Origin: Archegozetes longisetosus
Lineage: Eukaryota > Arthropoda > Arachnida > Sarcoptiformes > Trhypochthoniidae
Reading direction: 5' to 3'
DNA: 64,000 nucleotides
NCBI GenBank assembly: GCA_018873245.2
Contig: JAEMBT020000004.1
Span: 5,504,573-5,568,572, forward strand
A program made the translations under genes and the position numbers. Under the pieces are notes generated by a model, which saw nothing but the letters and a program-made list of their open reading frames with translations, searched no databases and was not told the DNA's origin. This document shows, piece by piece, positions 1-13,600 of this stretch. Each line of letters starts with the position of its first letter. Position 1 is the first letter of the stretch.

Positions 1-434
1 GGTCTAGCGTTCATATGACAAAATAAGTTAATAAAATTTAATACAATCTCTTTTTGTCGATAAGAATGTAATTTCTCTCAAACAAGTCTTAGGTATAAGC
101 ATGAAATTTGTTGGTAAAACACGAACTAACATTACATGAGTTACCTTTGAAAAATAAGTTTAATTTGAAAGAAAATAAGTCACGTTCTCTGACAATTAAT
201 AGCTTAAACTTGAGAATTAGTAGTTAAAGAGCGTTGCAAAATACGACACAAAAATATCTAGTAATAGGCAAAGCTTGTGCACTGAAGTTTGCCGGATATA
301 ACCCGAAATGTGGGGGTAAGCGTAAATTTGTTTTCCGGAAGAGAAGTGGCATTTATGGCAAATAAAAAGCGCAGTTATATTGGCGATGAAATGTATCCTG
401 TTGTTCGCTGGTTGTGGTTAGTAGGTAGAATAAG
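1..434. other. Upstream region, no gene assigned
   Basis: No reading frame here is convincing as protein. It probably holds promoter and 5' leader sequence for the SH2 adaptor that follows, whose first coding exon is itself uncertain. Confidence 0.4.
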
Positions 435-3400
435 ATGAAACCCTTGATAGTGAAGCTATTACGAAAATTTGATCAACTATATAATCTAAGTGTTTACTTA
501 AAGTCGACGACCCTGTACCAACTTAAACACATACCAACTGAAAAACATACCAACTTAAACTCATTATTTCCCTAAAATCTTAAGCCCTGACTATTTACTT
601 AACAGAAACAATTGATCATTTCTAAAGACGTATTGTTTTGCAGACAAATCGTTAAATGTATTAATGAATGCAAAACTCAAGCCTGTAATGCGAAAAAGCT
701 TGTCGGAACCATTAAAGACCACGCGAAGAATAAAGTAGTCGATCAAAGCGGTATTTAATTAGGAAATAAGCCTTTGATTTAAATCTCATTCATGTCATGT
801 TTGATTTATGATATTTGACTATCTAGAATATGATGACGACGATGATGTCGGCTGGGGCTCAGACTTTGATTCAGATGATGAATCAGATGAGAACAATGAA
901 GATACTACGAGAACTGAAAGATTAAAGCCCAGTACAAATAAATATGATTTAAAACAAACTGAAGACCCGCTCTATGAACCTGTTTGCGTATATGGGACTG
1001 GATTCAAGTTACTCGAGGAAGAAAGTCAACTTGACTCCAAGGCTACTAATGCTAATGTTGCCGAAGAGAAACGTGAAATAAGTGAATGCATTAATGGGGA
1101 GGCAAATAAAAATGGCATAAACGATCAAAATTCACAATCCAATTCTGACGAACAGATTGAATTATGCGGTCAAACACAAACATCTGAGTTGAATGGCGTC
1201 AAAGGTGTTTCACCGAAACCAAGTCCCAGAGTTATGCCTAAACCTCCCACCACTAAACCTGAAGTACCTAAAAACAAACCTCAAATGTAAGTCTCCTTTG
1301 AATTGATATAATATGCTGATTGTTGTATATTTGATAGCATTCCGCGCAAACCCTTCAATAACAATGGATCGAAAACACCTCAAAAGAGACCTCCATCAGA
1401 GCCGCCGCCACCTCCACTGCCTAAATCTCCACCTCCTGAATTGCATCTTGTGCCTTCTCCAGAATTGCAACTGTTCCCAAGTGACAGTTCCAGTAGTTGT
1501 TCAAACTCACGAAATGCAGATCCAGAAATCTGCGAATCTGTTACAGAAGATGACTATCTTCTTCCAAATAGACCTGAAACACCAATAATTATGGAGCGAA
1601 AACATTCTTCATCTACGCTTTCATCTGTTAGTTTGAGCACAAGAGATGGTGATTCCCCAGTGGGAGCTCTTTCAAATTGGCCCCGAACGCCGAGCTTAGA
1701 AGACGATTACGAATCGTTTCCTCAAATTACAAGGAGTAACAATCAGGCCCAGGAACCATTTAGCGAACAAAACTACGAAACAATTGAAGTGAAAGACAAT
1801 GACGAAAGGTTTATGCCGCAATTTGGTCCAAGACCTCCTCTACCCAAAGTGAAAGAGCCTACAAACCCTTCAAGCAGCAAGACTAAAATAATACCCGATG
1901 TTTTCCCTAATTTACCCAGTTGGTCAAAATCTAAAGATAGAAAAATTACGCCCGACAGTAATCTCGTTGAAGGTCCCAAGACTCTATTGGCAAGTTCAGA
2001 TCCATTTAGCAACATTCCTCCAGGTATTTATATTTTCTACTTTTCTTTAACATCAGTTCAAACATAAATTCCAAGTCCTGCGTGTCTGCTACAAATTGAC
2101 TCAATCTTCGAATAGATCTGAAAATTAGTTGAATAATAATTTAAGATTTGGTTAGAGAATTTGACTCATCCTAAAAATTGCAAGTATTTGATATGAAAAT
2201 AGATAAGTTTGATGAAAGAATGATTATAAAAGAAGAGAATATTCTATTCTATTCTATCCTATTACTGGTTAAGCTAGTGAATAAAATTTGTTTAACAAGC
2301 TTATATTGATCCTGATTATGAATGAAGGCACTATTAAATTGAGCATTTAATGGTTGTAATTTAGGTGCAATAATCCTTCAATAGAAATGAGAAATATTTC
2401 TTAAGGATCCTATTTTACATAAAGATTATTATTTGTTTAGAATCGCTTCAATATTTCAAACTCTTTTCTGCAAATTCCATTTTAATGATAATTTAAGTTA
2501 AAAGTCATTACTTAGTCGGTGCATTCAAGCATTTAAGTACTGAATCAATAGGTGAAAAGCAGAGTAAATTTTCTGTGTATAGGTAAGTTTATCGTGCAAT
2601 TCAATTAGTCTAATGGTGTAGTTCTTGAATTCCATAGTCAATAAATTTGAACTTTGAATAAATTACTCTATTAGATTGAGTGAAACCCGCTTTCAAATGT
2701 GCTTGTCTAATCGATGAACTTTCAAAAATATGATAAGCAATTTAGGCTTGACTAGTCATGTCATTTATTAGTTAGATCTGATCAAAGTTTCTATTTTTGA
2801 CTTAATTATATATTCAATTTTATGATTTATTCAAGAAATATGTCCTTCATTAATTAGAGAAGGCTTCAATCTTACGAAGCTTTAGCGCATAGTTGTATAA
2901 AATTAATTGTTCATATAACTCAAGGTATTTGAATTTAGGTAAGAAAATTTGCATCTTAAGTGAGTGTAAATATTCTAAAAGTGATAATTAAGCTTCTAAA
3001 ATTTGTAACCAATATCTTGTTTTCGTAACCAAAGCTGTAATATGTATGAAAATGAATGATTTCGTTGACTGGTTTAGAAACTAATATTAAAATAGTATAA
3101 GTGCGCCAACTAATCCCAATCGATACGAGTTATCAAATTACAAGTGTTTAAAGTTCATTAATTCGTAAGTTATTGACTGATTACTGCGTTCGTGATTACA
3201 ATTATTATAATTATGATTATTTTTTGTTTGACATAATTTTCTCTATAAAAGATTGGTTAAATTGGAAACTAGCACTCGATTTAAATAAGAAAACTACAAT
3301 TTACATAGTCTTAATTTTGATTTTATAATAAATCGTTAGTTTGTGTTTCATGAGTCGTGCATTAATGTAGCATTATTACTGAAATACATTAATTTGTGCT

Positions 3401-6400
3401 AACAAATTCAATTCAACTTTAGATCTCTGATTTGAAATCCAAAATTACAGAATCATGCATATATGAAACATTTTCAACTTTTGTTTGGCTCTAAATTCAA
3501 ATTTACTGCTTGTGATAAGAGATTAAATACTTTTCAATCGATTTGAATTAATCAGTTTGAGTGAACTTGACTCTCAATTTTGATATTAGTCAGAATTGAA
3601 TTATTATTGCCCTCGACGTTATTATACACGACTCTCTCGATTGATAGGAGTTGAAATTACACGAAATTCAAATTGAAACAAGTTATTAAACTATAATAGA
3701 GATGGAATTAATAATTTAGATGTAGGTCGAAACATCATCCTTAGAGAGGCTTGATTAGCTTTTAATTCAATCTATAAAATTGAGCTCTTTTCAAGTGATT
3801 GGCTTGGGGCACTTAATACCAAGTTTGTATCGCATTTATTCAACATCTTAACGAAACCAAAAGAGATCAATTAAATTTTTTCTTGCAAAATTACGGGTCC
3901 AAAATCTCATTTTACTATATTTGGAAAATAATTACTCATTATTGAATAAAACATTAATTTATTCGAAAGATATAGTAGCTGCAAACGTTAGAACTAATTT
4001 GTTAGAACTAAATTTTTAGATAATATCTGAAAACACTTGTAGAATATTCTATAAAGAGCTGATGTATGAATAGATTGATAAACCTTCGTGGACCCTAATG
4101 TATTGAGCCTTATGGCACTTATAAGCTTGAAGAATACGCTTGCAATTGAAATTTTTTCTTTACAATTTAGTTCAAGCTTCTCAAGCACAAAAGCGTAAGA
4201 TTATTGCTTGACAAATTCAAACAATGTTATGACTTTATGGCGTAACATAGATTCAAATAACTTTTCAAACTGACAAAGTTGAGTTGCTCTTTTCAGTACT
4301 AAATTTGATCACTAAAACTTTTCGATTGTTTTCATTGCTTTTGTTGTAATACAAATAGTGGAAGTTGGAGTAGAAATTGAATCATAACTCGAAGATTCGA
4401 TCCAAATATGACTAGTGTGTGTTTTTCCTATTTATCCAAATATGTTTTAGGGCAAGTTGACAATTGGTAAGCTGACAAACTTCGAAAGTCTTTCATACTT
4501 TAGTAAGAGCAATTTGAATTTTAGGTTAGGCTCCAAAAACTGAACTTGATGCAGATAATCTTTTTCCAATGACTAATACTGATATAATTGGCAAACATTT
4601 GAGTGTAGTTCTGTATTAACGATGATTGAATATTTTGTCTGAAATAAGGCTGTGTTTATACAAGAGATTGCTCAACTCTTAAATCTAGTCTGTAGTTCAT
4701 TTGCAATGATTAGTCAGAATCTAATCTAATCTTATTAGAAAGTACTCTATTCACAGTAATTAATAATAGACTTATGAGTTGTTGCAATGATTTGGTGAGA
4801 AACATGATATTGAGCTGTGCAATTGCTGTTAAAATCAAGCATATAATCAATTTTATTGCCTGTCATTAATTTTATTTGCATAACTCGAACGCGTGTTAAG
4901 CCTCAAAGCAATTACCTGTAATTTAACTATTTTTAGTCAAATCGATTAATTTAAAAGACACTTTAGTAACCGCTTTTGAAAAGAATAAAAACCATCATTT
5001 TTGTTTGAATATTCAATTGAAACAGTTTATAATTTTGAATGCTTTTCAATTACAACATGCTCTACAATTGGATAAGCTTTTTGAGAACAAAAGACCAGTG
5101 ATAAATGATTAGAGAATGCCAACGTTATTGTCAGCTAAGTATTTGTTTACATGAAAACACGCATGATTCTGTAGTTGTTCGAATAAATTTATTTCTTTTT
5201 ATACATTAAATGTTACATTAGTTACATAGATGAATAAATTTCTGATACATTATGGCAATAGTAAAATTTGTTGTATAACCTAAAGACTAGCACAATAGTG
5301 TCGCAATCTGAAAAACTATGATCCTAGAAGATTTGTTTTATGTACTCAAGTTTTACTAGCATTTTCTTTTCTCACAAATATTATTTGCTCTTCAATCTAA
5401 TCCTTGTTGTATAAACAAGGATTAGGAAATGTCAGTTACAGCCTTGGGATTAACGTAAAAAACATAATCTATTTCTTGTTTGTAATAAAGTTATTTTTAA
5501 GGTTTCAGCCTTAAGTAGGTATTCAGACTATTTAACAAGTTAATAATTCATATTTAGTAGCAATATCAGCCCGTCCTTTGCCACCATTGCCTCAACCGCA
5601 CACGTCTGCAGGCAATGAATCTCTCGAGGCTTTGAGTGGTACCACAACGTTGAGAGAGAAGAAGCAGAAGCATTACTTATGTCACAAGACCAACCTGGTT
5701 CCTATTTGGTCAGAGAGAGTAAGAGAGCTGGCAAAAGCAATCCATACACATTGACGATCTTTCATGATGGAAGAGTCTTTCATTTGAACATTCGTAAAAG
5801 ACTTGATGGTCTTTATGCGCTTGGAAAAGAAAAACCAAGAGAAAAGGTTCTAATCATTGAAATATTGGTTTCTCAATCAAGTGCCGCTTTCTATTGTATT
5901 TATAAATATTTACAAACTTACAGTTAATTTTATTTCACTTCCACAACACTTAAATTGGTTTGAATCGTCACCCTATAATTTGCATGTTATTAGTAGTACT
6001 TCTCTAATAACAAATTCTGTTATTAAATTTTATTACCTGAAAAGATAGCATAACGACTGAAGCTATCTTGCTCGTAAGGATAAGAAAACAATACAATTCT
6101 TATAGCAATAGAGCTTTACTAGCATTACAGTTGTTCATAATGTTCTCAATAGTTTGATTCAGTTTTTATTGTCAACAATTCTAAGTATTTGAAATGTAGT
6201 TGTATAACATGAAAGCAAATTTCTTTTTCACAATAAGTACAGACAATCCATCCAACTCTTCAAATATTCTTATTTGAACAAAATTCATCAGTGTAGCAGC
6301 AACTCAAAAAAATTCTTTAGATTAAATACTCGCTCAAATACCTGGAAACCTATGATCCTTTTAGATAATGTATAATTTCTACAAAAATTGATCGATATTG

Positions 6401-6776
6401 AGAATGTTTGCATCTTCGCTCACTTGCCTTAAGCTAAATCGATCATAAAAATAGGAAGTGCTTTTAAGTGCTTCTGAGGTTTATCTTTAGATATCATATA
6501 AAATAACAGTAATAAAGCGTCACTTGAACAAACTATTGATTTTTGTTGAGTAAACTGAGTTTGATGGTGTTTTTTCAGACATTCAAAACAGTAGCAGATT
6601 TGATTTCATACCATACAACCGAACCAATACTACTGACCACTAGAGGTAATTATTTAAAAGAAAATGTAGAATAAAATAAATAAGTAGATATAATAAAGGT
6701 GATAAATATCTGTTTAGGTACACCAGCGGGTAAGACAAGACTCATAGTAACTCCTACGCCTCAATGCGATCGTTAG
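435..6776 (+). CDS. SH2-domain adaptor of the BLNK/SLP-76 family
   Basis: Likely cytosolic scaffold that couples tyrosine kinases to downstream effectors. Exons: 435-502 (tentative, weak donor), 644-750, 827-1286, 1338-2023, 5558-5846, 6579-6645, 6718-6776, joining in phase except as noted. The layout matches BLNK: a short helical N-terminus, an acidic patch with a DFDSDDESDE motif, a long proline-rich middle with PPPPPLP and PPLPQP, and a C-terminal SH2 domain. The SH2 domain starts at WYHN and has the YLVRES phosphotyrosine pocket and the YALG strand. Exon 827 is entered by splicing, so the ATG at 808 lies in an intron and is not the start. The proline-rich reading frame and the SH2 frame differ by one base between 5612 and 5637, so the gene reads through only if one base is missing from this sequence. 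Family assignment is good; the 5' end is weak. Confidence 0.75.
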
Positions 6777-7617
6777 TTGTTCAATCCTCACCAAAGAAGT
6801 TTTCAACATAACTTTTCATTTGATGTTAAGCTCAACTAAATACTAGTCAATTGTGGTTTCGATGACGATAGATTACTTGTTATTTATAATCTTAAAATAA
6901 TATAAAATTTATTCAAATAATTGTATTATAACTAATGTTTTTAGCTAACGATCAAAATGTTATTAACTATAATTGCCTTAACTTTTCTATTGGAATATTA
7001 AATTAATTAAAATAAGAGATTTTTTTGTGAGTTAAGTGCAGTTAATTAAATTTGAACAACAAAAAAGTTACACTTCAATTAAGACAAGAATAATATTAGT
7101 TTTGCTAACTTTAATCACTGGCTCAACAGCTGTGATATTAAAGTGAGTGTTATCTCACATAATAACCTGGATGGTCTCAGTATTAAATTAGTTGAAAAAT
7201 TTGTCAACTATCCAAGTGTTTCTGATTTTCATCTGCAAATTAAATCGATCAAATGTTTTCTTTGTAATGGCTAGCAATTGGTTGGAGCGATTTGGATGCG
7301 ACACCTCCTGTTCAATAGAATATAACAAATACATGTAGAGGTTCTCTATAAAATAGACAAACATTTGATGAGTTTAATACTAAATACCAAACAGAAATGA
7401 GTAGTAGAGTAAACCTGCTAACACCATTATTATTATTACTCCCGAATTGTGCAGTGAGAGTAGAAACTTGAGCGCACATGCATAGTACACTCCAGAATGT
7501 TTATACAAACTTTAGTATACACTCTCCATCACAGAATTAGTCTCCGAGCTCACTTTCACTATATCTCTTTGATGTGCTGTAGAAAATTCTTCTTTCTCTT
7601 CTTTCACATCTAATGCA
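6777..7617. other. Intergenic, GPCR upstream region
   Basis: I see no coding exon. The last ~150 bases (7450-7617) are less AT-rich and pyrimidine-rich, and look like a 5' leader of the receptor gene that starts at 7618. Confidence 0.4.
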
Positions 7618-10600
7618 ATGGAAGTGTCACCGTTTAGAGGCAGAGCGTGCTGGCAGATCAAGACTGTCGCTAACGGATCTCAATCTCATGCTAATGAATC
7701 TCTTAGCATTGAAGACTGTATCAAAGCTACACTTATTATGTTAATAACTATTGCTGTGATATTATTGAATCTGTTGATGATTTTTGTTCTTCATAGTAAA
7801 AACTATTCCCGTTATTTAAGAGATTTGCCGAAAATTCTAATGACATCTCTGTCGTTAACTGATCTGGCAGTAGGTACTCTCGTGACTCCAATTAGTTTTA
7901 TATCAATTGTCCGTCAGTGTTGGCCATGGAATCAGACGGTTTGCGCAATTGAAGCATTACTGATATCAGCGCTATTTCATCAATCAACTTTAGCTCTGTT
8001 ATGTATTGCAATCGATAGATATATATGTATTGTTCATCCGCTCAGATATCATTCCTTAATGACTAGAAAGGTAAAGTCACATTCCTCCATTGTCGATCTC
8101 TCCTTTTATCACATCATTTATTATTATTTAGCCCTTATGTAAATCTTTGTCATCAATAGGAATGCTCACCAGTCATTCTAACTATTTATGTCTTAGAGTT
8201 AGAGTAGGAGTTAGACAATTATTTATTTGATCTATTTATCTGGTATTTGATATGATGAGAGCAACAAATACTTCTATCACTTAAACTACAGAATTAATTC
8301 GTAATAACATTATGCTTTGATACTGAGGATAATCAAGGCTCATCAATGCTTCATATTTTGCTTTAGTTTTTTTATTCAATTCGTCTAAAGCTCACATTCT
8401 AGAGAGTGATAAATAATTAATAAGGTAAATGTTCTTAGATAAATCAGAAAATACAAAGCCAATCAACTTTTTAGCTAAAAATACCGAAAGAGAACGGATC
8501 CTATTTTCATGTTATGAAATATTATCTTTAATAATATAATTGAATTATCTATAACCCATAATAATTGTGATAAGAATGAGTTTGCACCCCATTTACATCA
8601 CTCTGGAACTAATCTTGTGAAAAGTTGTTAAAATTTCTAACTCTAGTAATAGTGTTAGCAGAATTTTTGATTTTCTTCATACAAAAATTGAATCCACTAA
8701 AAACTAGATTTCACAGTAATTTACTTTTTAAGAAAGATCATTTTCCTTCGAAGTTGAAAATTAAACTAAATTTAAATAGTAGTGGCTGCAACTTGAAATC
8801 AACGTTGAACTATGTCACAAATAGCTTCAAGTAGAATATCTTGCGTAATCTGACACTTGAATAAGTTTTCTAAATTATATTCGAAAAAGAGATAAATTGT
8901 TCAAATGTTAAAGCAGATTATTCCTTAATTCCTAAAACGGATTTAAATTTTTTCGGTTCATTTGAAATCATTGAAAAATACTTTTCTAGAATGTATTCTA
9001 ACACAAAGATTGTATTAGTTTTACAATCAAATTTGGAGCCTTTTCATAGTCAATCTGTAAGGTTGAAGATAAGTTTTCTTACGGTAGATGATATAAAAAC
9101 TTAAATAGAAACATGATGAGGAGCATTATTTGAAAGTAATGGTCTTGTGCTTCAAATGATAACTCATTATTATTACAGGTGTTATTTACCTTCTCAACTT
9201 ATACTTAAATATTCTTGAAAATTGATTTAATTTCGATATAAAAAGATTATTTGTGTTACTTTTGAACTGAAATATAAAAAGTGTATGCTGCTTAAGATTT
9301 TGTTTGGCCAATCAATAATGTAGCTTTTAGTGAGGATTTACTTGCTTCTTCTGAGATTTATTGAATTGAGCTCAATAATAAGCTAGTTTTTGCTTAATGT
9401 TTGTTCTTCAATTCAAAGCAATTTCACGTATGTTTTTGAAAATTGGAGGTAAAACACGAAACTAGTAATTTGAGAATATTAGGTAAAAATTTGATTCGTG
9501 CACTCGATTCAGGACATGATTCATTTGAGTTGTTTTAAGTTAATTCCAATTTTTTCAATCAGCTAAATTAGGTTGAAAAGTTGCAAAAAAAATTGATGAA
9601 GCTACTGAAACGTTGCTATAATGGGTGAACCGATGATTTGGCTAAAATGTTGGTATATTCAAAACTTTTGATAAGCAGTATTTGATTGATTAGGACAGAA
9701 ATGACATTCTTTTATAGGGAGCAATATAAGTTCAATCAGTATATATGTCTATCTATTGCTTTCAGACAGTGTGGGGCTTTTATTTAGTGAGTATAAAGCT
9801 ATACAGACCCCCTCTAAAAGCTCTATACTCTCTTAAAGCACTCGATAAGCCTAATAGAATTCCAACACGAGTGACAGCCCTAACTAAATTATTAAGAATG
9901 TTCTTCAGAATGAGAAATTCTACATCAGGGACGCCAGATTGGTTGAGTAGGCTACAAATTTTCAAACTTATCAATGGAAATGATACTCAATGTTCAGTCC
10001 ATTGAAGTATATACACTCTGATATGGATATGCGTGCAAAAACAATGATGCGTTTAAGCATACTGCTAATACGCTCGTAAATTGAATACATATCAGATGAG
10101 CTTAAGTTCTGCTGTTTTTCGGTCTGATGTGCTAAACTTGAAGCTATAACTTGTGAATTATATTCAGAGCACATGCATCATAGAACGAGCCTGAGTTGCA
10201 GCCTTTAATATTTATAAGGGTTTATATATTTAATATTTTATAAATTCATTCGAGATTCCAGTTATATAATAGTTGACTCATTCGAAAGCACATGGAAAGT
10301 GAGCGATATGCAAGATCCTTTAAACTCCCTATCAATTTGAAAACTCATTTTCACTTTTCTAACTACTTTTCCTAATTTAAAAGTTTGACGAGTAAAATAT
10401 ACTTTGTAATTTCATATAATTCAATTAAATTTCAAATAAGTTTTAAGTTGCACAAAGACTTCGGTCTAAGAACCTCTGAGCTCATTCGAGAGAAGTTACG
10501 AAGGAAAAATTATGATTTCAAGATTCAGTAAATGTAGTAATGGATCAGTAATAACATATTTTCCAGTTTTATTTAAGACAAACTGATCAAAATATACACC

Positions 10601-13600
10601 TCCAGTATAACTCAGCATCTAATAACTGATTTCTAGCAGATGAATTAGAATAAAAAAATCTGAATCTATTTGATACATAAGATTTTAACATTAGATGTAC
10701 AGATGAAGAATTGAAATGTGTTTCAACTTACTAATAAACGATAAGAACGAATATTGAAAGTATGAATGAAAACCCATATCATTTTGAGAATATTCTTTTC
10801 ACGCTTTGGGTACTTTGAAAATTGATTCTCATTCTTTATTAATAACGATTGGAAACACACTCCTACACGTAGTATGTATAAGAAGTTAAATTTAAAACTA
10901 GGCAAGTTTGGTCTTGTGTAAAGAAAATTTGAAAAGTGAGTTACTGAATTACTAAGAAAGCTATTGAATTTTATGCATCATATTTTTAAGTTAGTGATTT
11001 ATTTCTACGAAAACACTTTTGAAGTATAGCGACATTATTTATTTAATAGAGTAGCGCACGCCAACTCTCAAGTATTCAATTGTATTCAGATATTCATCCA
11101 ATTGAAGTCTCGAGTATTTTATTATTCATTTCGGAAGATCAAAAAAACTGACGTTCGAACTACCGAATGCAAATTGATAGCCAATTGCAACTTTAGGCTA
11201 AGAGAAGTTAAAAGACAGAAACATATCCGTGGCTGAGCACTTAAAGTGCCAACTTGTAAACCTATCCGCGCGAGAAAGCTACTTCGAACATTCAATTCAA
11301 GTTTTAATTGAAGACTAATGTCACTTTTTAGTTAACAATTTATTTGTAAGAAGCTCTAAATAGAGGCTTAGTTTTGCTCATCTGATTTTATAAGAAACCT
11401 GTCAGATGCTGTTTCTCATTAGTGCTTCTTTTGGAATTAAGACAAAAACTAAGTGACAACTCATTAAAAAATTCAATAATATTCCATCCAAAGGAGATAA
11501 GTCAATGCAAATAATTATAAGTTTAGAAATAAGAATTTCGAAATAAGGAATTATTACTAAAGAATTTACACAGAATTCAAAATCCAATAACTTTTCTATT
11601 ACTGAACATAATTTTAAAAGTAATACACGTATCGAAGGAGCATTAGACAAGCTTTAGTTGAACACTAAGTTTGGTATACTGTCGCCTTTCGAACATTAGT
11701 CTTCATCTTCTTTCTGAGGTTTGTCATGACTTCTGGACTCACTTTGCGTAACTTTTGTTTCATGCGAATCTTCAAATGATCTATATTTTTGGCTTTTCAG
11801 TCATTTTTATAAATGTGAGTCTTAAGGAAACTCTAAAACTTGTCAATTGGTTGCAACTGGGAAACGTTTGGTGGATTATGTATGCATTCGAAAAACTTTG
11901 TACCAAATTTATTCAATATTGAGATCGTGTTTCTCGAGCTGTTGCCAAGTCCGGTCAAAAGACTTATATGCCGTCCTCATCATATTTCTTTAGGAATGGA
12001 ATCAATCGTTTCTCTACACAGTCTTTAGGATAAGTTTTTGAATCGATGGTACAGTTTTAGGGCATAATTAAACGTTTATTCCCTGAAAACCCCACTTTTC
12101 CATCAAAACTATTGATCAGACTTTCAATCTTTTTATGGTTCATTTTGATGGCTTTATAATCCGAACCGTCGGATCTTTTTAATGCTATGTTATTCTCTAT
12201 ACGACTAATCATATTATAAATCGATCGTCTGTTAAGTCCCATTTCAATAAAGTGCCTAACAGTCAGTGACTTCCTTTTGTTTGTTTATCATAAAATTGTC
12301 GAACGACTTTCTTTTCTCAAATTCATTTAGCGATCCCATGGCTAGAAGAGGTTTAAGAATTGATGCGTTCGATATTCTAAAACTATAAATTCATGTGAAT
12401 GAAATGCTGTATTGTGATCCAAGCTCTCCATCTTATTTTACTAGCTTTCGAATTTTGTGCAAATTTTTAGTAATAACTGAGGCATCGCATCGTATTAATT
12501 TATAACTACTCTTATATTTAATATAATATTTAGTTAAAACCTTCAAATATTTAGTTAATATTTATTTACTATTTCGTAATTGTGTCTCAATTCTGATATA
12601 AGAAGTGAGCGTTACAATTGACTATAAGATAGTATTTAAGGTTATTTTCAGTAAATGACAGCCTACTATCACAAACAACATTTTTATATTCGAAAAAACT
12701 TCTTTCAGTTTCTCAACTAGCTATTGGTGCAAATTTGAATGGTTCCATTTGTTCAGCAGATAAATCAAGACTGTACTGAACTTCGAATCCATTTATACTG
12801 TCACAAATTGCTGCATTAATTTAGCAAATTCAGTGTTTTTATTCAAAAATTTGGATTTATTTAAAGTAATTTCTGACGATTTTCTATAAGATCTCTCTAA
12901 TTGTTTAAGAGTAGAATTTGGAGAAATATTTACTGCATATTTACTAACCCTTCAGATATGTATTTACAAAATTTGCCAAATAAGTTCTTATTATATCTAA
13001 TATTGACCTAGAAAGTTTCGAACAAATATAGCTGCCGGTAAAAACACGTATTTAAGTAAAATGCAATGCCTTAGTAGTAACTCTAATTTATACACTTCGT
13101 GATCTGAGTGTTTCGATAAAAAAGTTTCAAGCTCCAACATTGAATAAAATATTTAAGACTGAAAAGTTCTCTAATTCTCTATTGATTTTGTTAAAAAGTA
13201 ATTTTTGCTCAGTTTGAATGGTTTACGCGATCAATATACATGAATGCACAAAAAATTGAAGCAACTACTCGAATATTTCACAATTACAACCCACATCTAA
13301 GATTTCTTTACGTAGGATTCATTCTATATTGACTTTTATCTTGATCCTTCTCACTTTTGTTACTCGCCTTGAATTTTTGCTTTAAACTAGATGATCAACT
13401 GATTTTCAAAAATAATAAAGCATTTATGTCTCTATGAGTCAAATTGTCGATTACCAGATAATCAAAGACAATATTTAAGATTCAAATGCATAGGAATTTG
13501 AATAACTGATCGAGTTGGCACTTTACAGCAATGACTCAACACAGACAAACAGAAGGCAAATCATTAACCTTAAATAATTGACATGAAAATCATATTTCTG

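Noticed and set aside
808..826. ATG at 808 as the start of the SH2 adaptor
   Set aside because: The frame before 827 reads like intron, and exon 644-750 joins in phase to 827 through a consensus acceptor, giving a BLNK-like N-terminus.
5604..5628. A 25-bp gt...ag intron that might repair the SH2 frame
   Set aside because: Too short for an animal intron, and removing it does not put the two parts in the same frame.
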